From assembly GCA_963965975.1 (NCBI GenBank), contig OZ014416.1, positions 1,116,001-1,180,000 of the forward strand: a stretch of 64,000 nucleotides of DNA. Reading direction: 5' to 3'. This DNA comes from Xestospongia bergquistia (taxonomy: Eukaryota > Porifera > Demospongiae > Haplosclerida > Petrosiidae). The notes below the pieces were generated by a model, which was not told the DNA's origin, did no database searches, and saw only the letters and a list, made by a program, of their open reading frames with translations. Below, piece by piece: positions 44,744 to 57,768 of this stretch. The position numbers were made by a program, and so were the translations under genes. The stretch's first letter is position 1, and each line of letters begins with the position of its first letter.

Positions 44744-46631
44744 ATGAAGCTACTCCTGTTTGCAGTGGTGTTCTACTTGGCAGTTACTGTCAAAGCTCAG
44801 GACTGTACAGCTCTAGCTAATGCTGGTAACTGTGACTTCTACACTCGGTGTGTAGACACAAGATTTCAATGTGGTACTAATGGATATCCTCTTGCCTATG
44901 GTAACAGATACTGTCGTCAATTTGGAGATAAGAGAAGCTGTTTTACATCTGCAGTAAGTTATTGAGCATTAACTCTTCTAGACATTTCCTACTTTTGTAT
45001 AGGGTCAAACTTGGATTGACAATGTAAGAATTTGCCTTATGAGGGCTATCCTGAACAGTAATATCTACAATTCAAATGGAACATGCAGTGAATTACAAAC
45101 ACTGGCTTTTATCAGTCATCCATCTTGCTATACTGATAATGGATTCTGTACTGACATCCTTCTGAATGCCACCAACTTGTACTGTCTGGCTTTTGAAGTC
45201 TATCAATGGAGTGATTTCTTCAACAAACAAGCAATTCAACAAGTACACTAAATTAAAATGCAATCAAAAATACTTTTTATATTATTGTTTTCCCTATAGG
45301 TTTATGACACAGCAACTACATGTACCAAGCAAGCAGCTGATAGTTTCTTGTCTTTTGTGGATGGTTGGATATCAAATGCTGTACGACTTGTTGCACGCCA
45401 ACTCCTTCAAACTCTGAAAGATCTTCTTGGAGGTTAGCATGTACACACAGTACAACTGTTAATTTCTGATTATCTATGCATTATATATAGGTTGCAAATC
45501 TGGTCTTGATATTATCTTTGTGTTGGATGCTTCTGGTAGTATTGGTAGTTCACACTTTGTAACAATGAGGAATTTTGTTAACACAATTATTTCTAACTTT
45601 GAAATTGGGGCTAACAAAACACGTGTTGGAGTTATAAGATTTGCAAGTTCAGCTTTTATTGTAATTCCACTTGGTTCAATTAATAATGCTTCACAGTTAA
45701 ACATTTCTATTACTAATATTTATTATACTGGTGGAGGAACTGCTACACATAGGGCTTTAAGTCTTCTAGATACTGCCTTTAGTAATGCTCGTACAAGTCA
45801 AGGTGTCCCTCGAGTAGCTATAGTTTTTACTGATGGTTACTCCAATTCACCAAGTTCAACTGCTCAAGCTGCAAAGTTAGTTCATACAGCTGGCATAGTA
45901 GTATACTCCTTTGGTATTGGAAGTGGTATTGATACATCTGAGCTCAATGCTATAGCTTCTAATTCAAGAAATGTTTTTCTCATTTCAAGCTTTTCTCCAG
46001 CTCAATTTGCTGCCAAACTGCTCCCACTACAAACATCAGCTTGTACAAGTAAGTATTTACATTTTATTAATAGAATGAACTTTATATGTCACTATCTCAA
46101 ATAGCTCCAGCCATTGTTGCAATAAGTGACCCATTGGAGACAAGTCTTGGCATGAATGAATCTCGTTTGCTCCAGTATCCATTCCCTGATGAAGGCATTA
46201 CATTAAAAATTGATATTACTATAGGACAAATACAGGTCCAAGGATCATTCACAATACGAAACCCTACTTCTTTAACAGCTGATTTCTCCATTCAAAGTAC
46301 AAGTGCTGGTATAGATTACTTTATAAGTCCTGACTTATACCAGTCATCTACTGGTGGTATGCAAACTGGTTCACTGTCCAACACTACAGCTAATGTCTAC
46401 TTGTCTATTGTGGGCCTACTTAATAACAACACATTCTCTCTAAATACAACATTTGGAGATACTACTAGTGCAGGTAAAGCACATAAATATATAACAATGT
46501 AGTTTTCCTAATGTTTTTATTCTAATCAAATTGAAACTTCTATTCATTTTATAGCTTTAGGAATGAAGACAATTTATCACATTCCACTCTTTCCTGTTCT
46601 CTTTACCTTGTTAGTTACATCAATGCAATAA
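44744..46631 (+). CDS. VWA2: VWA surface protein lacking the furin-type site
   Basis: Six exons (44744-44953, 45003-45242, 45300-45432, 45491-46048, 46105-46473, 46555-46631) give 528 residues. Signal peptide is about 1-18. A cysteine-rich domain (19-150) contains NCDFYTRC, YGNRYCRQFGDK, GTCSELQTLAF and SHPSCYTDNGFC. The VWA domain (about 200-375) has MIDAS residues in VLDASGSIGSS, TGGGTATHRAL and IVFTDGYSNS. A beta-rich domain follows, then a hydrophobic C-terminus (IPLFPVLFTLLVTSMQ) after TTSA, as in GPI-anchored proteins. The Arg-rich site present in all other copies is removed by a 21-base in-frame deletion (GGMQTG). The gene is inverted relative to the other four. A cell-surface binding role is inferred from the VWA/MIDAS. 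Confidence 0.85.
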
Positions 46632-48637
46632 AACTAGCTCAGTATGCTAAAGATTGTGTTGCCAATAGTTACCAAATAGTTTTTAAACTATAGTTATTAC
46701 TTAGTTAGCTTTGTTAGTACATTATTATATTGTGTTATTAAATATAGTAAGTTTTTGGCACATCTGTGTTAGTTATAGCAGTTTTTGTTATTGTATATTT
46801 TATTTCAAAAATAAATATTCTTAATTACTCTTATATCATGTTTACACAAGTGAACATGGCCTCTTTAACTTCACTCCATAAAAAAACATTCAAACATTCA
46901 AGAAGAGATTGATACTATTTCAATTAAACTAACCCAATTAGTTCAGTTGAAATAGTATCCATCTCTCCCTCATTGTATGAATATTTCATCAATAAACTAC
47001 AAAGACTTATAGCTCTCTATATAGGGTGGTTTATACATATTGAGTTAGGCTAGGTTTGGTTTTGTGGTATTTTAGAATTGACCTTACATTATATTGATCA
47101 ACTATGGTAACAAAGACCTTGGTTAAAATGACAACATGTTTTTTTTTGTTATGTAAAGTGCAACATACCAACAAATTATGTATTCAGTAATTCACAAGAA
47201 TTCTATATTCCATAATAATCCATCAAAGTATAAGTAACAAATTAGTTGTTAAAATGATATATTAATTTTTACAATGATATAATATTTTGGTACACTGAAC
47301 ACTTATGTCAAATGAGGAAAGGGGCCACCTCAAATCCAAAGATTAATCTGTATAATTATTTATATCACTTTTACACACATTAACTCATCATATAATCTTA
47401 GGTTATGACATGTATACTTAAGATGATGACTGTTTTAAACTGTATCTTAGCTGTCTGGCAACTGGTAGCCTGGAATATCATGTTGGAAGCAAAATACACA
47501 TTCATAATATATACAATTGTTAATTCTAATAAATGCAAGGATTGAGATGCTTCTTAATTAACTAATTCCTTCTGTATCAAATGTCTCTGAATTGTCTTCA
47601 TGTTTTTAAAGTATAGCAGTTGTAGTATTGATATGCACAAGATGAATAAGTAATCATGGGGGCAAATTCTACAGACACAATTATTCAGAGATTTTTGTAC
47701 TGTGTTAATAATACCTGGAGAAGTTTGTGATGTGACAGTACTTTTGTTTTCTGCATTAGTGTAATTGAAGAAGGTTTTAAAGCTGTAGTTCATCTGTGTC
47801 ATCTGGTTACTTCACATATGCATATCCTGTGAGAGCTCTTTCCTATTTCAAGTTTGTTTTGATAAACCACTACTCTGATATAAATAATTCTTTCCATATA
47901 ATTATTATGAGTATGTGTTTATTGGTTTTGTCTTCTAGTGAAAGCCACTTTGTTTGTGAAGGTATGACTGTTGTACAAGACTGTCAGTGCACTATTTGTC
48001 TGACTACTTAAGCAAACTAGAACAACACAACTAATTATAATAATTTTATCATATTTTAATTTTATAAGGGCTTAAGAAAAAAATCATTACCTAAACACTC
48101 TTCTTCATTATCTTTTGTTACTTCTATCTAAATTTATAACAGCTCCTTTAGTTCCTCGAGTGCTCCAGCTTTTGGATAACTTTCTCCAGCTAATGGCTAT
48201 TGACTTACCTTGTCATAGCTATGATTAGCTAATTATATAGGGACAGATGAAGGCATCCGAGCAATATTGAGTCAATAACATAAACATTACAATCATAAGA
48301 TTAGTGACATATATTTTTATCACTTCTATTGTATAGTTGTAACATTTATCCAAAAAACCATCAATATTACATCCAGTGGTAAATATGCATAGATATATAG
48401 TAATACAACTAATGTAAATATTATGTTTTCCAAATGTTGTAAATACCTGATATAAACTTTCACTTTCAAAATGGTTCAAAAAAGAACACACCCTTACAAC
48501 CAATTCTAAAGGAGCCACACCCTACAAAGTTGGTCATATCCGTGATAGCAATCAATAAGAGTCACGCCTACTCTCCACGTGGTATGATTTACAAATCCAT
48601 TTCTCCTCTCCTATTTATTCGTTTTTATCGGACACTA
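46632..48637. other. Spacer between VWA2 and PUS3-C
   Basis: 46640-46860 is the VWA 3' flank in inverted orientation. 46905-47091 is a damaged foldback element. 47190-47240 repeats the end of another element ('tcacaagaattctatattcc'). 47580-48600 matches the left part of duplicon A but without a cathepsin gene. No intact gene was recognised. Confidence 0.6.
46905..47091. mobile_element. Foldback element, damaged copy 1
   Basis: Contains the palindrome 'gatactatttcaa' / 'ttgaaatagtatccatc' near 46908-46968 and the right end 'gagttaggctaggtttgg' to 'ttttagaattg'. It lacks the left end. Same family as 55741-56003. Confidence 0.65.
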
Positions 48638-51339
48638 ATGTCTACTGTGAGTCCTGCCATTGATAGTACTAGTAGTAGTTCTGATGATGCAGTTATTAGC
48701 AGCTGTACAGAGCCAAAGAAAAAGATTGAAAATGATAATGGTCAAACTTCAAAAAAACCAAAGAAGCCTTTTGATTTTATAATGTTAGTGTTTAATATGT
48801 AGTCCAAATAGAGAGCAGAGAATGAATTAAAATTATAATTTTAATTAAATACTGTCTACATCTATGAATATATAATAAGTACTGGTTCACAATGTTAACA
48901 GTTCGTTTATTTAATACAGGTGGAACAAACGACACATAGCATTTAAAGTTGCATATCTTGGCTGGGAGTATCATGGTTTTGCTAGTCAAGGAACTATTGA
49001 ACCAACTGTTGAAGTGAGTAATAGTCATTATAAACACATCAATAGTCCATATCTATATATGGTATCCATAGTAACCATGCCATATTAACACATCACTACC
49101 TATATAGTAACCATAGTAAGTATAACATAAAACACAGTAGTACCTATATGGTAACCATAGTAACCATGATAGCTTTGATCAATTCTGTCCATAGAGTTAG
49201 AATATGATACATTGTTATAGAGCCAGTTATTTCAATGTTTGCTGAAGACAAAACTCATCGAAGATCCTCAACAATGTAATTATTCAAGAAGTGGAAGGAC
49301 AGACAAAGGAGTATCTGCATTAGGACAGGTATAAATATTACGGACAGATTGATGGATAGATGAATGGATGAATCAATGATAAAAAGAGACTTATTATTTA
49401 ACTTTAATTGATCAATAAACATAGCAGATATAGACCAAGATACTGTTGTTATCTTTATTATAGGTTATTTCCCTCCATGTTCGTTCAGCTTTACTATCAG
49501 GACCAGGAGTAATAGCAACAGAGGGAACCAAAGCACAAGAAAGAAGTGGTAAATTATCTTCCTCTATCTGTTCTGAACACATCTCTAATTTTTATTAGGT
49601 GATAAATCTGTTGAAATTTCATACATGCAAATTTTAAATAGAGTTCTACCTGATGATATTCGTATACTAGCTTGGGCGCCAGTTGAAAAAGATTTTAGTG
49701 CTAGGTATGAGTGTAGATTGAGTTATAGTTAATAGATATTATAATACAGCTTATACAGGTATATTGGAGCATATATTTTTGTAGTGAGATGAATACTGAT
49801 ATAGTATTCATTAGTATCCATCTCATAGACACTAATGGCACTTAATCATCAATATTCATCTCTTAATACTTAATGCTAATAGATAAGTGTAATAACATTG
49901 AGTACATAGAATGTCTCTTTACAACAGTTTTGTTGTTTTAGATTTAGTTGTGTACAGAGAGTTTACAAATATTTCTTTCCTCTTGGTACAATGAATATAG
50001 AGGTAAAAAACTATTAATATTAAAATTATTATATAATTATAATGATGTAATTATTTATAATTAGTTGATGAGGACAGCTGCTAAGAAGTTTGTTGGAGAA
50101 CATGATTTCAGAAATTTCTGCAAAGTATGAAGTTCATTATATTAATTGATATGTGTAATGTTATGTACCTCTCTGTCTCATTGTCCAATACAGATGGATA
50201 TTGCAGGTGGTGTTACCAATTTTAAAAGAAGGATATTTGATTTTACTGTGAATCCCTTGTATGATAACAGGTAGTAATTAGATAGTGAATTAAATAGGAT
50301 TTAAATCTAATGTGTTTCTTAGCTCGCTAAATATATCATTTAATTATTCTTTAGTCCTCCCTCACCCTATCAACTTAATGAACTAACTATTACTGGACAG
50401 GCATTCTTATGGCATCAAGTACGATGTATGGCTAGTATCCTATTTCTCATAGGGAGTGGTCTGGAACAACCCGAGGTAATCTCCATTGAGTTCTCTAAGT
50501 CACATTAACATGCTGTCATTAAATCATTAGGTTATTGATCATATGTTAGATGTAGAAAAATGTCCTCGAAAACCTCAATATGGTATGGCAGCAGGTAATG
50601 ATACTTTAACACCTCTTTAATAACTTATTAATAAACTAACATTTAATAACTTATTTCTGTTAATAATTTTATAGATTATCCTTTAATTCTATATGACTGT
50701 GGATATGAAAAGATTAAATGGGAAGTTGATGAATGTAAGTATAATAATATTATGGTATACTCAATGCTCAGTTATTACTGTTGCTATGGCAATATAAGTT
50801 TATATATATGTACTAGCCTAAATTGAAGCTAATGGATCATTAATATCTCACTAATCATTGTATTATTTATAGATTCTTATAGAAATGTACTTAAACATTT
50901 CCAACAGTTATGGACAAAACAAATGATAAAGTAACTTTATTATTTTCTAGATAATGAGTTTATTGTTTACTTCCTCTATTAGTACTACTATGATTCGTTG
51001 TATGTTAGATAGTTTGGAACTTCCTTTATCTCGTTCTGATGACCACGTCTCTTTACCTTCAGACCAAATGTCTCCTCTCATTAAAAGTGATCATAAATTA
51101 GGTGGTTCTTATAAATCTCTTTTGACCCGTCCATCCAGTGGTGAGTTTAATGGATGATTCATGAATGGATTGATAGATGGATGAATAGATTAATGGACGG
51201 ATGGATGAATGTATGGATGCATAGATATATAGGTAGATGGATGAATGAATAACATGTAATGTATTGTTATGTGGTAGATCCTTTTGAAACACGTTATGAA
51301 CATCATCAATCAAAAAAGAGAAAGATTGAGGACATTTAG
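48638..51339 (+). CDS. PUS3: tRNA pseudouridine(38/39) synthase, copy C
   Basis: Same 14-exon structure as copy A; every splice site still GT-AG. No frame-breaking change was found on reading the exons. The catalytic block [15 protein letters not shown] is identical. Differences are substitutions, such as Tyr for Asp in NPLYDNR (exon 8), GYEKIKW for TYEDIKW (exon 11), and SRSDDHVS for FCSDDYVS (exon 13). Introns are also highly similar to copy A, so the duplication is recent or is being homogenised. Both copies could be functional. The upstream reading frame before the Met at 48638 is open, as in copy A. Confidence 0.9.
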
Positions 51340-52448
51340 ACAAGTTGGACATTATGTTTACAAGGTACAAACAATATCTTTAAATATTTTTATAACACCA
51401 TTTAATAATTTACTTAAGTTCATTACTAACATATATGACTTAAATTGTTGTAATAGTATTCATTTTAAAATAGGAATTCTTTACCCTTAAACTATATGTC
51501 ATTATCATTGTGTCTATGAACCATACAGATAGTTGATATTCATACTTTGAGATCAAACTATTGTATGTTAACTCATATAACGAAATAAATATTGAGGAGT
51601 AACTTTTATTTTGAAGAAAAGCTAACGTTACTTTGTCAAATCTGTACTATCCTTGTGTATACTATATTATACCTACTGGTAAATTCTATTATACACTGAC
51701 CATTAAAATGAATTACTAGAGTTCTTGTGAATTACTCACTATGTTTTGCACTTTACAAAGCAAAAATTTTATAGTGAGTAATTCACATGAACTCTAGATT
51801 CCATAGAAATCCACTCACTCATTACAAATTAGTTGTTATAATAAACATACTTTTTACAATATATTCATTGGGTAAATCCCACTGTAAAGTTATTGGTTGG
51901 TTTAACCAATATATTGTTATAATTAAAAATAAATTTAAATATTATCATTTCATAATCAGTCAAATCCATAGAGCAATAGTAATCAAAATTATATTATATT
52001 AATTTCCACTTTGTATCATACAACCTGTTAAAAGATCATTATTAGTTATAGCATTTTGTAAACAGTTACATCATGCTATCTATATAACCATATATTGGAT
52101 ATATCAACCAGTCAGTTTTTACAGTGTAAATATATTGGACTCTTTTGAATTATCCATGTTGTGTTGTGATGGTCAAACTATGTTTGAATGTTTTTCATGG
52201 AGTGAAGTTAAAGGGACCATGTTCACTTGTGTAAACATGATATAAGAGTAATTAAGAATATTTATTTTTGAAATAAAATATACAATAACAAAAACTGCTA
52301 TATCTAACACAGATGTGCCAAAAACTTACTATATTTAATAACACAATATAATAATGTACTAACAAAGCTAACTATATAAGTAATAACTATAGTTTAACAA
52401 CTATTTGGTAACTATTGGCAACACAATCTTTAGTATACTGAGCTAGCT
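51340..52448. other. Convergent spacer with inverted-repeat element
   Basis: 51717-51812 forms an inverted repeat: 'gtgaattactcactat' and 'atagtgagtaattcac' around a central 'gcactttacaaagc'. Copies or halves occur at 55309-55372, 36990-37020 and 47190-47215. The rest is PUS3 3' flank and VWA 3' flank; no gene is seen. Confidence 0.65.
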
Positions 52449-54370
52449 TTATTGCATTAATGTAGCTAACAAGGTAAAGAGAACAGCAAAGAGTGGAATG
52501 TGATAAATTGTCTTCATTCCTAAAGCTATAAAATGAATAGAAGTTTCAATTTGATTAGAATAAAAACATTAGGAAAACTACATTGTTATATATTTATGTG
52601 CTTTACCTGCACTAGTTGTATCTCCAAATGTTGTATTTAGAGAGAATGTGTTGTTATTAAGTAGACCCACAATAGACAAGTAAACATTAGCTGTAGTGTT
52701 GGACATTGAGCCAGTTTGACGACGTCGACGATTTGTTTGCATACCACCAGTAGATGACTGATATAAGTCAGGACTAATAAAGTAATCTATACCAGCACTT
52801 GTACTTTGAATGGAGAAATCAGCTGTTAAAGAAGTAGGATTTCGTATTGTGAATGATCCTTGGACCTGTATTTGTCCTACAGTAATGTCAATTTTTAATG
52901 TAATGCCTTCATCAGGGAATGGATACTGGAGCAAACGAGATTCATTCATGCCAAGACTTGTCTCCAATGGGTCACTTATAGAAGCAATGGCTGGAGCTAT
53001 TTGAGATAGTGACATACAACGTTCATTGTATTAATAAAATGTAAATACTTACTTGTACAAGCTGATGTTTGTAGTGGGAGCAGTTTGGCAGCAAATTGGG
53101 CGGGAGAAAAGCTTGAAATGAGGAAAACATTTCTTGAACTAGAAGCTATAGCATTGAGCTCAGATGCATCAATACCACTTCCAATACCAAATGAATAGAC
53201 TACTATGCCAGCTGCATGAACTAACTGTGCAGTTTGAGCAGTTGAACTTGGGGAATTGGATCTACCATCAGTAAAAACTATAGCTACTCGAGGGACACCT
53301 TGACTTGTACGAGCATTACTAAAGGCAGTATCTAGAAGATTTAAAGCCCTATGTGTAGCTGTTCCTCCACCAGTATAATAAATATTAGTAATAGAAGTGT
53401 TTAGCTGTGAAGCATTGTTAATTGAACCAAGTGGAATCACAATAGAAGCTGAATCTGAAAATCTTATTCCAACACGTGTTTTGTTAGCCCCAATTTCAAA
53501 GTTAGAAATGATAGTTTTAACGAAATTCTTCATTGTTACAAAGTTTAAACTACGAATACTTCCAGAAGCATCCAACACAAAGATAATATCAAGACCAGAT
53601 TTGCAACCTATATATAATGCATAGAGATAATCAGAAAAATTAACAGTTGTACTGTGCATACATGCTAACCTCCAAGAAGCTCTTTCAGAGTTTGAAGGAG
53701 TTGACGTGCAACAAGTTGTACAGCATTTGATATCCAACCATCCACAAAAGACAAGAAACTATCAGCTGCTTGCTTGGTACATGTAGTTGCTGTGTCATAA
53801 ACCTATAGGGAAAGCAATAATATAAAAAGTATCTTTGATTGCATTTTAATTTAGTGTACTTGTTGAATTGCATGTCTTTCGAAGAAATCACTCCATTGAA
53901 ATACTTCAACAGCCAGACAGTACAAGTTGGTAGCACTCAGAAGAATGTCAGTACAGAATCCATTATCAGTATAGCAAGATGGATGACTGTCAAATGCCAA
54001 TGTTTGTAATTCACTACATGTTCCATTTGAGTTGTAGACATTACTGTTCAAGATAGCCCTCATAAGACAAATTCTTACATTGTCAATCCAAGTTTGACCC
54101 TGTACAATGTAGATAATTAAAGTAGCTAATTTCTAGAAGAATTAATGCTCAATAACTTACTGCAGATGTAAAACAGCTTCTCTTATCTCCAAATTGACGA
54201 CAGTATCTGTTACCATAGCCAAGAGGATATCCATTAGTACCACATTGAAATTTTGTCTCTACACACTGAGTGTAGAAGTCACAGTTACCAGCATTAACTA
54301 GAGCTGTACAGTCCTGAGCTTTGACAGTAACTGCCAAGTAGAACACCACTGCAAACAGGAGTAGCTTCAT
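52449..54370 (-). CDS. VWA3: intact VWA surface protein
   Basis: Six exons (54370-54161, 54099-53860, 53802-53670, 53607-53053, 52996-52607, 52525-52449) give 534 residues with matching phases. The layout is as in VWA2: signal peptide MKLLLFAVVFYLAVTVKAQ, cysteine-rich domain to about 150, and a linker helix with TKQAADSFLSFVDGW. The VWA has MIDAS DASGS at about 207-211 and IVFTDGRSNS. The next domain is LLQYPFPDEGITLKIDITVG to GIDYFISPDLYQSS, then the furin-type NRRRRQTG. The hydrophobic tail is IPLFAVLFTLLATLMQ. One Val is missing in TRVGIRF relative to the others (exon 4, 555 bases). Cleavage at RRRR would separate the VWA part from the membrane tail (inference). Its promoter resembles VWA1 and lacks the TATA segment of VWA2/VWA4. 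Confidence 0.87.
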
Positions 54371-55740
54371 GTTGAAAAAGAGTTACTTGCAGTAGTACTC
54401 TGATAGCTTTGAATGCCTGTTGTGGACTGGCTATATGTTAATGCCTAAGTATATTTGCATAATATTAAATTTAGACTCACCCCATGACATAGCGTAACTT
54501 TTATATACATGCTATGTTACATGGAATGTCTTAATTAAATGAATAGAGATCACTCCTCCACCAATATTGTGATGGAAGTGTTTGTAGCCTTGTTAATGAA
54601 CCAAATGGAATCATATTGTTATATATTGATGTATCTTATCTGAGCAAATTTTGAAGTTGTAAAAACAATGCAGGCAGGCAATAGCACTTGAATGGTGCAG
54701 AGTTCTTTTATCTTCTTTTTGTCCTTCTTTTAGATCTTATTATTATATCATTTAAACTATGATAACTATAAAATTAGAAAGCTTTTAAGACAGTTATGAT
54801 CTTACATAAAACATTCATGTTTGGATCACTGTAATAATAACCATAGTGGTTCTTACAGAGCTGGGAAGTAGCCTCTCAGAGAACCATCATTTATTTACAT
54901 ACACACATTGAAGTAGTTTTTTAGCATGATTAGCCTTTATTTGGTGTATTCTGTGTGTGGTGTTCAGAAGGTATTAATCTATCCATAGATGTATACAATA
55001 GTCTTGTATTTATTACAGAAAACTAGCCTGATACAAACCTGGAAGTGACATATTATATTAGTGTATTGTTGTAGACGTCAATCAAAGTGACAAATTCTTT
55101 TAACCACTGAAACTAGCTAGCGAGCTAGCCCCTCCTGTTTTTAATAAGCTGACAGGCAGAGGAGGGTCTTGAAGTGAACTAGGCTTACTCCACCATTGTA
55201 ATGCATGGAATGTGAGGCAGTACTGCAATTATTACATAGTAGCTATAAATTGTTATAACAATTGCCATGAAGTTGATGAAGATATCATTTTCCTACCGTT
55301 ATGTGTTGCACTTTACAAAGCAAAAATTTTATAGTGAGTAATTCACATGAACTCTAGATTCCATAGAAATCCACTCATTACAAATTAGTTGTTATAATAA
55401 CACATAATTTTTACAATATATTCATTGGGTAAATCCCACTGTAAAGTTATTGGTTGGTTTAACCAATATATTGTTATAATTAAAAATAAATTAAAATATT
55501 ATCATTTTGTAGTCAGTCAAATCCATAGAGCAATAGTAATCAAAATTATATTATATTAATTTCCACTTTGTATCATACAACCTGTTAAAAGATCATTATT
55601 AGTTATAACATTTTGTAAACAGTTACATCATGCTATCTATATAACCATATATTGGATATATCAACCAGTCAGTTTTTACAGTGTAAAATATCATTTTCCT
55701 ACTGTCTTTGTTACCATAGTTTCATCAATACAATGGAAGA

Positions 55741-56003
55741 CCAATTCTAAAATACCACAAAGCCAAACCTAGTCTAACTCAATATGTATAAACCCAACTA
55801 TAAATAAAGCCATAAGTAATCTTTGTAGTTTATTGTTGAAATATTCACACTCTGAGGGAGAGATGGATACTATTTCAAGTGAACTAGTTCAGTTGAAATA
55901 GTATCCATCTCCTCCTCATGACTTCAATTATTGTACAAAGAAATATTTTTTGGCTTTATATATTGAGTTAGACTAGGTTTGGGTTTTGTTATTTTAGAAT
56001 TGG
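55741..56003. mobile_element. Foldback/MITE element, reference copy
   Basis: About 263 bases. Ends CCAATTCTAAAATACCAC and the complement near 55986-56003 continue as about 45-base inverted repeats ('agcctaaacctagtctaa'-like). The centre is a 48-base near-perfect palindrome (55862-55909) starting GATGGATACTATTTCAA. No ORF. Related copies are at 59286-59553, 61690-61900 and 46905-47091. Confidence 0.8.
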
Positions 56004-56274
56004 GCTTCCATCATATTTGTGAAGCTAGCTATCAGGCACACAATAGCAGTGTCTATGTAGGGATGACCTGGATTATCCATTGAAATATATTGTCATGATC
56101 AGAAAACACAGATTGTCTCACCCAAAACACATCAGAATATCTCAATACTTGTCAGTCTTCCTTCCTAGGACAATGTCCATGTTATGACTGGTTTATAAGC
56201 TAAAGCAATGTTTGGCTATATCAACCAGTCAGTTTTTATAGTGTAAATCTATTGGACTCTTTTGCATGTTGAAT

Positions 56275-56390
56275 ATTGTTATTCCTCAAGTGACGTAATC
56301 TCACGTGATGCGCAAACTGATTATTGATAAAAAAAGCATTCCTCTTCAATCAAAAGAGGGAAAAAAGCTTTGTCGTTTAGTGCATCTACT
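56275..56390. repeat. Conserved repeat with CRE-like and E-box words
   Basis: Almost identical to 61583-61690. Contains 'tgacgtaatctcacgtgatg', that is a CRE-like TGACGTAA and a CACGTG E-box eight bases apart, followed by 'caaactgattattgat' and a run of 'aaaaagcattcctcttcaat'. It has no ORF and may be a transposon fragment carrying a promoter. Confidence 0.5.
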
Positions 56391-57768
56391 GGATACTTTG
56401 CACTCTAATTGATATAAAAACTGATTCTTCAAATTTTGTATGTAACACTAGCAACATTTAAAGAGAAGAAAACATTTGTATTTGATTTAAATAGAGTTGA
56501 AACTTCATATATTAAGTAACATCACATAGGTAATTGAATGTAGAGATAAAGTCAGTAATACAAATTCTTGTGTTTGTATACACTCAAGTTCAGCACTAGA
56601 ATGTTTTTAAAATAATCCAGATATAAAAGTGTATCATTCAAAATAATAAACACTACACTAGCTCTTTGAATTATAACATATGAAGTTAGTACATGTGTGA
56701 AAATAACATCAAATGTACTACATTTACAACCTATGTACCAGCTATCATTATAGTATCTGTTATCACCATACACATATACTAGACTCAAGCTTAGAATCTA
56801 TATCATGTTTGCTAGTAAGTCAAATAAACAACCTATTAGAATCATTAGTCTAATAAAAAGCTATATAATGAAACTAATTAATATAATTATGAGGAAATCA
56901 TAATGTATATATTGGGCAATTTATATGCACATTGTAAGATGTCTATTTATCAATCCTATATATCACAAAAGGAAGTCCAATGAGTGACATGAAAGTCAAA
57001 TAACAAATTGTTGTATTGAAATGATCTACCATTATATTAGCAATGATAAGTGGTTGGTTTATAAGAACTATGTTGATATAGAGCTCACATATGATAGTCC
57101 TTTATTTTTTAAAATGTATAGTGTACCAGACAAGGTATAAGATTACTTTTGATGCCAATTGAAATATAACCATTGTTTTTAGCAGCAGTAATAAACTAAT
57201 AATACATGTCCAGTTAGTTACAAAGTTTGTATTTTGATTTTAAAATGTTTATTAAGTAGCTAGCATAAGACAATTAAATTATATTCATTATAATTGCTTC
57301 ACTTTCTCATTATATGTACAATGTATAATAACTATATGTATGTATATAACTGTACATGTGTTCACTTGTGTGGTCAATATTTGTACATAGACTACTCACA
57401 TGATATACCAACATGTACCTTCTATTAATAATGACTGTGCTAGCTTGCATATACCTCCTGACTATGAATATAGATTAAGATTTTATTAAAAAGAATTTTT
57501 TTTAATAACAAACTCCTCTCAAATGATTATAACAAAAATTAACATAATTTGGTATACATATGCAACAACAACAAAAAAATATGCTAGTCATCCTACAAAA
57601 ATAGAAGTTAATTTTTTAGTATTATATTATACTAACCAATGCTCATTGTTAAAATAATGACATAAAGACTTCTACTAGATGTCTAACATAACTATATAGT
57701 AAAAAACAATGCAACTACTAGTTTATAATTACAACAATATTGGAGAGGAGGCCTTAAGTATTCTGTCT

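Larger units (their letters stand above)
47580..55070. repeat. Duplicon C (PUS3 + VWA3), paralogous to 31720-40115
   Basis: Same gene order and orientation as duplicon A, with high similarity in introns and flanks. At 48478-48492 the sequence jumps from the match to 32240 straight to the match to 33638, so the whole cathepsin L segment is absent. Confidence 0.85.
54371..57768. other. Spacer between VWA3 and VWA4
   Basis: 54480-55050 is the right end of duplicon C. 55309-55690 repeats the 51740-52130 segment. 55741-56003 is a foldback element. 56275-56390 is a short repeat shared with 61583-61690. From 56400 to 57768 I see only A/T-rich DNA; a minus-strand open frame at 56552-56788 has no support. 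Confidence 0.6.

Noticed and set aside
56552..56788. 78-codon open frame, minus strand
   Set aside because: AT-rich chance frame with no paralogue in the other duplicons and no homology.
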